Shown: one piece after another, positions 1 through 6,633 of the stretch | Numbering within the stretch: position 1 is the first letter of the stretch | Layout of the letters: each line of letters opens with the position of its first letter | NCBI GenBank assembly: GCA_015056145.1 | Contig: SVGY01000008.1 | Coordinates: 48,333 to 112,332, forward strand | Direction of reading: 5' to 3' | Source: Clostridiales bacterium | GTDB lineage: Bacteria; Bacillota; Clostridia; Christensenellales; Aristaeellaceae | Length of the DNA stretch: 64,000 nt | Position numbers and translations under genes: made by a program | The notes under the pieces: model-generated | What the model saw: only the letters and a program-made list of their open reading frames with translations | Told to the model about the DNA's origin: nothing | Database searches by the model: none

Positions 1-49
1 GATGGACGCAAAAGAGCTGGAAGGCTTCTACTTAGGAATTATGGAATAA
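1..49 (+). CDS. 3' end of an unidentified upstream gene
   Basis: An open frame in register with position 2 runs to a TAA at 47-49 and gives the C-terminal residues MDAKELEGFYLGIME. The remainder lies left of the window. It is too short to assign to a family. The ribosome site of the next gene starts about 13 bases after its stop, so the two genes are probably co-transcribed. Confidence 0.45.
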   Translation, partial: MDAKELEGFYLGIME

Positions 50-76
50 CGGTTCAAAAAAAGGAGGATGAAACAA

Positions 77-1093
77 ATGAAACGCTACGCAATTTATGGC
101 GCAGGTTCCCTGGGAACGGTGCTGGGCGCATTTATCGAAAAGAGCGGTACCCACATTGATCTCATCAACCGCAACAAAGCACATGTGGAAGCCCTCAACC
201 GGGACGGCGCAAGGATTACCGGCACGGTGGAAATGAACGTGCCCGTTACCGCCATCACCCCCGATGAGATGACCGGGGTATACGATGTGATCCTTTTGAT
301 GACCAAGCAGTTGAAAAACCCTGAGGTAGTCAGCTTCCTGAAACCCTTCCTTGCAGAAGACGGCGTGATGGTCACCCTGCAAAACGGCCTGCCTGAACCC
401 GGCATTGCAGAGATTATCGGTTCCGGGCGCACCATGGGCTGTGTGGTGGAATGGGGCGCAACGCTGTCCGCTCCCGGCCAGTGCACCCTTACCAGTGAGG
501 TGGACAGCCTTTCTTTCCATATGGGCAAAATGGAAGGCATCACCGATGCGCAGTACGCCATGGTGAAGGAACTGCTGGAAAAAATGTGCCCGGTTCACGA
601 GGAAGAAAACCTGCTGGGCGCACGCTGGTCCAAGCTGCTGATCAACGCCACGTTCTCCGGCCTTGGTACGGTGATGGGCGGCGTGTTCGGCGATGTGTCT
701 GGCAGCACTGCGGGCCGTCGGGTAGCCATCCGCTGCATGAAGGAATGCATCGACGTGGGCCATGCCGCTGGAGTTACCTTCGCCCCTGTGCAGGGCAAAA
801 ACATCACGGCGCTGTTTTATTACAAGAACGCCTTGAAGCGTTTTGTGGGCACGCTGCTGATCCCCATCGCCATGAAAAAACATCGGGCCATTGAGCCTTC
901 CATGCTGCAGGACCTGAAAAACGGCAAGCCCTGCGAGGTGGATGCCATCAATGGCGTGGTGTGCGACTATGGCCGCAGATACGGCGTAAAAACTCCCATT
1001 AACGACCGCATTGTAGAAATTATCAAGAAGCAGCAGGAAGGTCAGCTGCCGCTTTCCGCAGAAAATATCAGCCTTTTTGACGACTTGCTCTGA
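77..1093 (+). CDS. panE: 2-dehydropantoate 2-reductase family protein (ketopantoate reductase, PanE/ApbA-like)
   Basis: Predicted cytosolic NADPH-dependent reductase of about 338 residues, converting ketopantoate to pantoate in the pantothenate/CoA pathway. The N-terminus has the Rossmann dinucleotide motif GAGSLGT within the first 15 residues. The middle carries the helical C-terminal-domain landmark WSKLLINATFSGLGTV, where family members place the substrate-binding Asn. Length is slightly above the usual ~300. AGGAGG at 62-67 directly abuts an ATG at 68 but lies 9 bases before the ATG at 77, so 77 is chosen as the start. A terminator follows. Paralogues of this family also act on other 2-keto acids, so the exact substrate is inferred; no other pan gene is visible nearby. 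Confidence 0.8.
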   Translation: MKRYAIYGAGSLGTVLGAFIEKSGTHIDLINRNKAHVEALNRDGARITGTVEMNVPVTAITPDEMTGVYDVILLMTKQLKNPEVVSFLKPFLAEDGVMVTLQNGLPEPGIAEIIGSGRTMGCVVEWGATLSAPGQCTLTSEVDSLSFHMGKMEGITDAQYAMVKELLEKMCPVHEEENLLGARWSKLLINATFSGLGTVMGGVFGDVSGSTAGRRVAIRCMKECIDVGHAAGVTFAPVQGKNITALFYYKNALKRFVGTLLIPIAMKKHRAIEPSMLQDLKNGKPCEVDAINGVVCDYGRRYGVKTPINDRIVEIIKKQQEGQLPLSAENISLFDDLL

Positions 1094-1100
1094 CAAAAAA

Positions 1101-1137
1101 CGCCTGTATGCCCCGCCGGGCCTGCAGGCGGCTTTTT
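1101..1137 (+). terminator. Rho-independent terminator after the reductase gene
   Basis: CGCCTG at 1101-1106 pairs with CAGGCG at 1125-1130, with a GC-rich interior (CCCCGCCGGGCC), and is followed by CTTTTT. It sits directly after the stop codon of the reductase gene. Confidence 0.7.
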
Positions 1138-1150
1138 CTGTCCGGATTTC

Positions 1151-1179
1151 TTGCGCCTTTTCAAAAGGAATGATATACT
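1151..1179 (+). promoter_or_regulatory. Sigma-A-type promoter for the macro-domain gene
   Basis: TTGCGC (1151-1156), a 17-base spacer and TATACT (1174-1179), about 50 bases before the GTG start at 1230. It follows the terminator at 1101-1137, consistent with a new transcription unit. Confidence 0.55.
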
Positions 1180-1229
1180 GATATAAATCTTTATGTAATC
1201 TGCATTTTTTCATATAAGGAGGAACCCTC

Positions 1230-2495
1230 GTGCCGCTGCAAATCGTACGCAATGATATTACCCATATGAAGGTAGACGCAATTGTGAATTCTGCCTGCAA
1301 ATCCCTGGGCGGAGGGGGCGGTGTGGACGGAGCCATCCACAAGGCGGCCGGAAGGGAATTGCTGAAGGAATGCCTTACCCTTGGCGGCTGCGAGGTGGGT
1401 CAGGCCAAGATCACCAAAGGATATAAACTTCCTGCCCGCTATGTGATTCACACCGTGGGGCCCGTGTGGCACGGTGGCAGTTCCGGGGAAAAGGAACTGC
1501 TGGAATCCTGCTACCGTTCCTCGCTGGAGCTGGCCCGGGATTATCAACTGGAAACGGTGGCTTTCCCGTTGATTTCCGCAGGGATTTTCAGTTTTCCAAG
1601 AGAACTTGCACTGAATATTGCTGTTACTACCATCAGCAGCTTCCTTATGGAAAACGACATGATGGTATATATCGTTGTTTTCGATCCGGAAAGCTATCAT
1701 CTCAGCGGCAAGCTGTTTCATGGCATCGCTCAGTACATTGACGAAAACTATGTAAACGAGCATACGGACTTGCGCCGGGAGCGATTCCGGGATTCCATGA
1801 GGCAGTGGCTCCGGGGCGAGAGTAAGCAAAAACCTTCCATGAGCAGCGTTGCGCCGGATGCATCTGCTGGATTTTTTTCTGAAAAGAAGAAAGACAAGAG
1901 CAACTCGCTTAGCAGCTTTGACTGGTCGGCAGATAATAATCTGGAGGATGCAGAGCGTTTTGACGCAGCGCTGAAAAAACCGGAAAAAGGCGCTGCTTTC
2001 GGAGGCATTGGGAAACACGGGGACCGTGCAAAAAAAGAAATCAGAGTATGCGCTACTATGCCGGAAAGCTTTCTGGCAGAGCCCGAGAAGGATGATTTTC
2101 CCGGCTTTCTTGCGGATACAAGCAGCATCAGCCTGGAAGAGGCCCTGAAGCATGTGGACGAAAGCTTTTCCCAGATGGTGCTACGGCTCATAGACCAGAG
2201 GGGCATGAAGGATCCAGAGTGCTACAAGCGGGCCAATATGGACAGGAAGCTGTTTTCCAAAATCCGCAATGATATAGCCTACAAGCCCAAAAAGACCACA
2301 GCTGTGGCCCTGGCCATCGCCCTGAGCCTGAACCGGCAGGAAACTGACGAGCTGCTTTTGAAGGCGGGTTTCGCCCTCTCGCCCAGCAGCAAATTTGACA
2401 TCATCATCGAGTACTGCCTCAAAAAGCAAATATACGATATTCATCAGGTAAACCAGATACTCTTTGATTTTGACCAGCCTGTGCTGGGCGTGTGA
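1230..2495 (+). CDS. Macro-domain protein with Firmicutes-type C-terminal helical domain
   Basis: 421 residues. Residues ~1-165 are a macro domain, the fold that binds or hydrolyses ADP-ribose derivatives: VDAIVNSAC, then GGGGGVDGAIHKAAG, VIHTVGPVW and FPLISAGIFSFP. The usual VNAAN motif reads VNSAC, so the second conserved Asn is Cys. Residues ~165-300 are a charged, low-complexity linker. Residues ~305-420 are a helical domain (SFSQMVLRLIDQRGM..., KRANMDRKLFSKIRND, KAGFALSPSSKFDIIIEY) that I recognise as a recurrent C-terminal module of clostridial signalling proteins; its function is not known to me. The start is GTG at 1230 with AAGGAGG at 1216-1222. It probably reverses ADP-ribosylation or senses ADP-ribose. 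It is followed closely by a GNAT gene and then vWA and ADP-ribosylglycohydrolase genes. Confidence 0.85.
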   Translation: MPLQIVRNDITHMKVDAIVNSACKSLGGGGGVDGAIHKAAGRELLKECLTLGGCEVGQAKITKGYKLPARYVIHTVGPVWHGGSSGEKELLESCYRSSLELARDYQLETVAFPLISAGIFSFPRELALNIAVTTISSFLMENDMMVYIVVFDPESYHLSGKLFHGIAQYIDENYVNEHTDLRRERFRDSMRQWLRGESKQKPSMSSVAPDASAGFFSEKKKDKSNSLSSFDWSADNNLEDAERFDAALKKPEKGAAFGGIGKHGDRAKKEIRVCATMPESFLAEPEKDDFPGFLADTSSISLEEALKHVDESFSQMVLRLIDQRGMKDPECYKRANMDRKLFSKIRNDIAYKPKKTTAVALAIALSLNRQETDELLLKAGFALSPSSKFDIIIEYCLKKQIYDIHQVNQILFDFDQPVLGV

Positions 2496-2509
2496 TGGGG
2501 GAGAGGCCA

Positions 2510-2980
2510 ATGCACATTCGTTTTGCTGAGGAAAAGGATATTCCTGTAGTTCTTGATTTTATCCGTCAGCTGGCAGAATATGAGCATATGCTGGATCAGG
2601 TGGTGGCAACAGAAGCGCTGCTCCGGGAATGGCTCTTTGTGCGGAAGACGGCGGAGGTGCTCATTGCCGAAGAAGCAGAAGATGCTGTAGGATTTGCACT
2701 TTTCTTTCATAATTTTTCCACCTTTTTGGGCAGAGGCGGTATCTATCTGGAAGATCTTTTTGTGCGGCCTGATTATCGTGGCAAAGGTTTTGGCAAGGCC
2801 TTGCTGAAAAAACTTGCGCAACTTGCTGTGGAGCGGGGCTGCGGCCGCCTGGAATGGAGCTGCCTTGACTGGAATCAGCCCAGCATAGATTTCTACCTTT
2901 CCATGGGCGCTCAGCCTATGAGCGACTGGACAGTGTACCGGATCGCCGGTCAGCGGCTTATAGAAATAGCCCAAAAATAA
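2510..2980 (+). CDS. GNAT family N-acetyltransferase
   Basis: About 156 residues covering one GNAT domain: N-terminal MHIRFAEEKDIPVVLDFI, the conserved central strand GGIYLEDLFVRPDYRGKGFGKAL containing the acetyl-CoA-binding R/Q-x-x-G-x-G/A loop (RGKGFG), and the distal NQPSIDFYLSMGA. The substrate is unknown. The frame stays open back to GTG 2492 and ATG 2495, overlapping the stop of the macro gene. However, the purine-rich GGGGGAGAGG (2497-2506) suits the ATG at 2510, and family members start at this point. It is translationally close to the macro-domain gene and so likely shares its transcript. Confidence 0.85.
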   Translation: MHIRFAEEKDIPVVLDFIRQLAEYEHMLDQVVATEALLREWLFVRKTAEVLIAEEAEDAVGFALFFHNFSTFLGRGGIYLEDLFVRPDYRGKGFGKALLKKLAQLAVERGCGRLEWSCLDWNQPSIDFYLSMGAQPMSDWTVYRIAGQRLIEIAQK

Positions 2981-3056
2981 GAACATAATCTGTTTTTCAT
3001 AGAAATGACAAAAAATGAAAATGTCGCCTCCGGAGCGACCCAGCGAAGGGACACAT

Positions 3057-3100
3057 CCTGTATGATTGTATCGTACCAAGGCAAAGAACAATCATACAGG
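3057..3100 (+). promoter_or_regulatory. Perfect 13-bp inverted repeat overlapping the ribosome site of the vWA gene
   Basis: CCTGTATGATTGT at 3057-3069 and ACAATCATACAGG at 3088-3100 are exact reverse complements separated by 18 bases. The right arm includes the first half of the AGGAGG at 3098-3103 that serves the ATG at 3112. The left arm contains TATGAT (3061-3066), a possible -10 element. It could be an RNA hairpin that hides the ribosome site or a DNA operator; no poly-T follows, so it is not a terminator. Confidence 0.6.
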
Positions 3101-3111
3101 AGGTTTTTAAT

Positions 3112-3756
3112 ATGAAAAAGAATTTGACGGAGCTGGTATTCATCATCGATCGCAGCGGCTCTATGAGCGGTATGGAAGGCGATACCATCGGCGGTTTCAA
3201 CAGCATGATCGAAAAGCAGCGGAATGAATCCGGCGAGGCTCTGGTATCCACGGTGCTCTTCAACACCGTAACGGAGGTGATTCACGATCGGGTGGACGTG
3301 AGGAAGATCAGCCCCATGACGGGCAAAGATTATTTCCCCGGAGGCTGCACCGCTCTGCTGGACGCCATCGGCGGAGCCATCCACCACATCGGCAACATTC
3401 ACAAGTACGCCCGGCCGGAGGATGTGCCGGAGAAAACCATGTTCGTCATCACCACTGACGGCCTGGAAAACGCCAGCCACAGGTACTCTGCGGAAAAGGT
3501 GAAGCAGATGATTCAGCGGCAAAAGGAAAGGTACGGCTGGGAATTCCTGTTCCTGGCTGCGAACATCGACGCTGTCGAAACTGCAAGGAGCTTTGGTATT
3601 GAAGAGGACAGGGCGGTGGACTTCCATTGCGATGCGCCGGGTCTCATGGTCAACTATGCAGCCGTCAGCGACGCCGTCAGCACGGTGCGCAGGGGCAGGA
3701 AGCTGGACTGCACCTGGAAAGCCCCCATCGAAGAAGACTATATTAACAGGAGGTAA
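3112..3756 (+). CDS. von Willebrand factor type A domain protein
   Basis: 214 residues, essentially a single vWA domain and predicted cytosolic (no signal peptide or membrane segment). The metal-ion-dependent adhesion site is intact: DRSGS at residues 13-17 (DxSxS), a Thr in GGCTALLDAIGGA, and an Asp in VITTDGLENASH. Such domains mediate Mg2+-dependent protein contacts and often act as adaptors beside enzymes. AGGAGG lies 8 bases before the ATG but is partly buried in the inverted repeat at 3057-3100, so expression may be regulated. The gene ends 6 bases before an ADP-ribosylglycohydrolase gene, indicating a two-gene unit. Its role as partner of that enzyme is inferred from adjacency. Confidence 0.85.
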   Translation: MKKNLTELVFIIDRSGSMSGMEGDTIGGFNSMIEKQRNESGEALVSTVLFNTVTEVIHDRVDVRKISPMTGKDYFPGGCTALLDAIGGAIHHIGNIHKYARPEDVPEKTMFVITTDGLENASHRYSAEKVKQMIQRQKERYGWEFLFLAANIDAVETARSFGIEEDRAVDFHCDAPGLMVNYAAVSDAVSTVRRGRKLDCTWKAPIEEDYINRR

Positions 3757-3762
3757 ATCAAT

Positions 3763-4551
3763 ATGTTGGGTGCAATTATCGGAGATATCGCAGGTTCTGT
3801 GTACGAATGGCACAATGTGAAGCACAAGAATTTCCCCTTCCTTAAGGAAAGGTGCTTCATGACGGATGACAGCTACATGACGCTGGCGGTGGCACAGGCG
3901 ATTATGGAAAGCCGCTCCACCGGCGAAAAGCTGGAGGACTGCACTGTGCGCTGCATGCAGCTCATGGGCAACAAGTATCCCCATGCGGGCTACGGTGGCA
4001 TGTTCAGAAACTGGCTGCACACTGCAAACCCGCAACCCTACGGGAGCTACGGCAATGGCGCTGCCATGCGGGTCAGCCCCTGCGGCTTTGCTGCAAAAAC
4101 GCTGGAGGAAGCAAAGATGCTTTCTGCGGCAGTAACGGGAGTCACCCACAATCATCCCGAGGGGATCAAGGGCGCTGAGGCCACCACCGTGGCCATCTGG
4201 ATGGCCCGAAACGGCAGCAGCATGGAAGAAATCCGTGAAAAGATCAACGCAGAATACTATCCCATGGACTTTACCCTGGACGGCATCCGGGACAGCTACC
4301 GCTTCAACGAGACCTGCCAGCAAACCGTTCCCCAGGCGCTGATGGCCTTCTTTGAATCCACGGACTATGAGGACGCCATCCGCAACGCCATTTCCATCGG
4401 TGGCGACAGCGACACCCTTGCAGCCATTACCGGCGGCGTGGCCCAGGCCTACTACGGCATCCCGGAGGAATTGCGGGAAAAGGCAATGGGGTATATGAAG
4501 GAAGATACCAGGGAGATTCTTGGGAAGTTTGAAACTACTTATATGAAGTAA
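3763..4551 (+). CDS. ADP-ribosylglycohydrolase family protein (DraG/ARH-like)
   Basis: 262 residues, matching the usual length for the family. It removes ADP-ribose from modified proteins or small molecules using two Mg2+ ions. Metal-binding motifs are visible: GDIAGS at residues 7-12, FMTDDSYMT at ~32-40 (family usual: FTDDT), and GGDSDT followed by AAITGG near residue 217. A conserved SYGNGAAMRVSP segment lies between them. It starts 6 bases after the vWA stop, with AGGAGG inside that gene's last codons. With the upstream macro-domain protein this gives two independent ADP-ribose-handling enzymes within 3 kb. No ADP-ribosyltransferase is visible nearby. Confidence 0.88.
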   Translation: MLGAIIGDIAGSVYEWHNVKHKNFPFLKERCFMTDDSYMTLAVAQAIMESRSTGEKLEDCTVRCMQLMGNKYPHAGYGGMFRNWLHTANPQPYGSYGNGAAMRVSPCGFAAKTLEEAKMLSAAVTGVTHNHPEGIKGAEATTVAIWMARNGSSMEEIREKINAEYYPMDFTLDGIRDSYRFNETCQQTVPQALMAFFESTDYEDAIRNAISIGGDSDTLAAITGGVAQAYYGIPEELREKAMGYMKEDTREILGKFETTYMK

Positions 4552-4567
4552 TCAGGAGGTAACCACA

Positions 4568-5110
4568 ATGAAAAAGATCGTATGCATTATGTTGATTGTA
4601 AGTTTTGTTTTTTGCATGGCCAGCGCATCTGCCGAAGTTGGATTCAATTGGGGAAGTGAATATTGCGGAAGAATTTTCCACGAGGCAATCCACAGCACTT
4701 CCGGCGACGGGGAAACAGAAGCCGTGTTTTTTGTCCGAAGCAATGGAAACGCAAAGTTGACATTGACTCAAGTCAAGGGAACATGCACGGAATTGAGTTA
4801 TACCAAACTGCTCTCCGGTGCTATGGGCACAGCAGAAGAATGGGGAAAATATTCAATTGAAGTGGGTCATGAGGATAGCATGACTTATAAAGACTACCAA
4901 TGGGACAAAACTTTCAACAACGATAGCTATACCATCAAGCTTGATCGTCCGGGAGTATACTATGTGTGCGTTAGGCCGTACAGTCAAAGCGAAATGACAG
5001 CCTCCTGGACTCTGGACAGATTTGGCGACTGGAGCGAACCGCCGTATTGGTGGGTCGAGAGCAAAACAAATTGCACCATTATTTCCGAGCCGACTTATGG
5101 TATGCGATAA
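4568..5110 (+). CDS. Secreted protein of unknown function
   Basis: 180 residues. The N-terminus is a signal peptide (Lys-Lys, hydrophobic core IVCIMLIVSFVFCMA, cleavage expected after ASA). The mature part is polar and rich in Tyr, Trp and Ser with a few Cys residues, suggesting a small beta-sandwich domain (GDGETEAVFFVRSNG, GVYYVCVRPY). I do not recognise the family. The form resembles domains that bind surfaces or carbohydrate, but this is only an impression. The start has AGGAGG about 8 bases upstream, and the gene follows the ADP-ribosylglycohydrolase by 16 bases, so it may be the last gene of that unit. It ends just before the hairpin-flanked repeat element. Confidence 0.65.
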   Translation: MKKIVCIMLIVSFVFCMASASAEVGFNWGSEYCGRIFHEAIHSTSGDGETEAVFFVRSNGNAKLTLTQVKGTCTELSYTKLLSGAMGTAEEWGKYSIEVGHEDSMTYKDYQWDKTFNNDSYTIKLDRPGVYYVCVRPYSQSEMTASWTLDRFGDWSEPPYWWVESKTNCTIISEPTYGMR

Positions 5111-5114
5111 AGAA

Positions 5115-5329
5115 AAGCCCGCACAAAATGTGCGGGCTCAAGCTTGTCGAAAAACCTCATTCTTGTCAGTCAAAGCCGCAAATCTTGCACCTTCGGTGCT
5201 CGCTGTGCTTTCTTGAAAGTGCTGCGGCACAAGGAATGTGGGCTCTGCCCACACCCGGCAGGGGGATGATCCCCCTGCACCCTGCGCATTTTTTGACAGC
5301 CAGAAGCCCGCACAAAATGTGCGGGCTCA
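5115..5329 (+). repeat. Hairpin-flanked dispersed repeat element, copy 1
   Basis: A ~163-bp core (5141-5303) is nearly identical to the reverse complement of 34072-34235: I see one substitution plus a small difference at the ends. The core is flanked by two exact 26-base direct repeats (5115-5140 and 5304-5329), each containing a 10-bp hairpin (AGCCCGCACA/TGTGCGGGCT, loop AAA). The second hairpin is followed by CATTTTTATT, as in a terminator. The core is rich in palindromes: GCAC-CTTCG-GTGC, GTGCTTTC/GAAAGTGC, GTGGGC/GCCCAC and GCAGGGGGAT/ATCCCCCTGC. GCCGCA and TGCGGC enclose the first two. No convincing protein is encoded. It lies after the secreted-protein gene and abuts the stop of the convergent gene ending at 5333. 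Confidence 0.9.
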
Positions 5330-5332
5330 TTT

Positions 5333-5833
5333 TTATTCCAAACCAATATTCTCCCCATGATAACTTCCCTTCAGCGAAACATCCAGGATTTTCTGCCAGA
5401 GGTCGCCGCCGGTGACGTGCATGGTGAATTTTTCGCCGGAGCTTTCAAAGCGGATGAGCGCACCCTGGCCGTCCTTGTCGCCCACGATGTACAGGTGGCT
5501 TTTTCCGCAAATGGAAATATGCAGGGCTTTGTCCTTGTTTACAAAAGCCAGGAAGGGCATGGCATGATCCCGGCGCAGGTAGCTTTGCAGGGATTTGTAG
5601 TTTTCGGGCACGATGACGCTGCGTTTGCCGTTGAATTCGGCAATGACGGCATTTTCTTCATCGGTGAAGGTTTCGGTGGCGTTGACGTAGGTGGCGGCGT
5701 TGAAGGCCAGACCCAGCTCTACAGTATAGTCGTTCATGCGGTACTTTGCATTGACCAGATAGATCATTCCCACGATGACAAACAGCAGGGTGCCGACTGC
5801 CAGAAGAACGAACAGTTTTGTATACCATTTCAT
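5333..5833 (-). CDS. Membrane-anchored protein of unknown function
   Basis: 166 residues: a short cytosolic MKWYTK, one N-terminal membrane segment (LFVLLAVGTLLFVIVGMIYLV) and a ~135-residue extracytoplasmic domain with alternating hydrophobic residues, probably beta-rich. Family not recognised. The start at 5833 is preceded on the minus strand by AGGAGAA. The gene lies 15 bases after the membrane protein at 5849-6394, so the two are likely an operon. Its stop almost touches the right hairpin of repeat copy 1, which would act as its terminator in this orientation. Confidence 0.6.
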   Translation of the reverse strand: MKWYTKLFVLLAVGTLLFVIVGMIYLVNAKYRMNDYTVELGLAFNAATYVNATETFTDEENAVIAEFNGKRSVIVPENYKSLQSYLRRDHAMPFLAFVNKDKALHISICGKSHLYIVGDKDGQGALIRFESSGEKFTMHVTGGDLWQKILDVSLKGSYHGENIGLE

Positions 5834-5848
5834 ATTGCAGGTTCTCCT

Positions 5849-6394
5849 TTATTTGATGGTAACGATACGGTTATAGGTTTCCCGGATGCGAACAAAGCAG
5901 CCCACAGCGGCCATGGCAGCACAGCAAAGCATGGCAAAGCCTGGGATTTCTTTTGTAAAGCCCCCCCGCAGGGAAAAGAGCATGTAGATGATATCGCCAA
6001 TGCAGGCAATGGTCAGTACAACGCCGCAGCCCACCGAGGAGCGGAGCACACGACCGATGCCGTTTTCCTTTTGCAGACGGGTCATTTTTTCAGGGGCTCT
6101 CCACATGGAAAAAATGCCCATCAGCCAGTACACCAGCACAATCAGCGCGCATGCCGCCAGCGGCAGCACATACATGCAGTATGCGCTGGGGGTGTTCAGC
6201 TTCATATATATAAAGTAGAAAATCAGGAAAAGTCCTGCGCATATCGCAGCAAACAGCAGGCTTTTCTTTTTTTCCTCTGCACCTGCGGCATAGCGGAAGT
6301 ATTCTCCCTGATAGACGGCTTCCCGTTTTTCCCTTCCACGGTCGTCAATGTAGGTGCGAAAGCCATAGTCCTCTTTGTATTTCCTTTCTTTCAC
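5849..6394 (-). CDS. Integral membrane protein of unknown function
   Basis: 181 residues. A charged cytosolic N-terminus of ~45 residues (KERKYKEDYGF...EEKKK) is followed by about four membrane segments: LLFAAICAGLFLIFYFIYM, AYCMYVLPLAACALIVLVYW, GCGVVLTIACIGDIIYMLF and GFAMLCCAAMAAVGCFV. No catalytic motif is visible and the family is not recognised. AGGAGG precedes the ATG at 6394. It is divergent from the peptide-transport operon, with 239 bases between the two starts, and is followed by a second membrane-anchored protein. Confidence 0.6.
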   Translation of the reverse strand: MKERKYKEDYGFRTYIDDRGREKREAVYQGEYFRYAAGAEEKKKSLLFAAICAGLFLIFYFIYMKLNTPSAYCMYVLPLAACALIVLVYWLMGIFSMWRAPEKMTRLQKENGIGRVLRSSVGCGVVLTIACIGDIIYMLFSLRGGFTKEIPGFAMLCCAAMAAVGCFVRIRETYNRIVTIK

Positions 6395-6511
6395 AATTAT
6401 TTCCTCCTGTCAAAGAAAGCTGTGCTGAAAAAGCATATCACAACGGACGGGAAAAAGCAAAATAACGTTCAATATTTGTGATGTTTTGCAGACTTATGAG
6501 AAATATCCGGA

Positions 6512-6540
6512 TTGACAACAGAACGGGTCGATGATAAAAT
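6512..6540 (+). promoter_or_regulatory. Strong sigma-A-type promoter of the opp-like operon
   Basis: Consensus TTGACA (6512-6517), a 17-base spacer and TAAAAT (6535-6540), about 95 bases before the binding-protein ATG at 6634. The intervening leader shows no obvious strong hairpin. Confidence 0.75.
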
Positions 6541-6633
6541 ACAAAAATAGAACACATCTGTTTATGTGCAGGTGTTTATACAAAAACCTGTCATTGTAAC
6601 AGAGTGTTGAAAAATTAAAAGGAGGAACCAATC

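Noticed and set aside
68..76. ATG at 68 as start of the ketopantoate reductase
   Set aside because: AGGAGG directly abuts this ATG, leaving no spacer; the ATG at 77 has a normal 9-base spacing.
5047..5415. Protein-like open frames inside the repeat element (also at 33957-34190)
   Set aside because: The same peptide appears in both copies only because the DNA repeat is identical. The sequence is palindrome-rich and the frames run into unrelated flanks, with no ribosome site.
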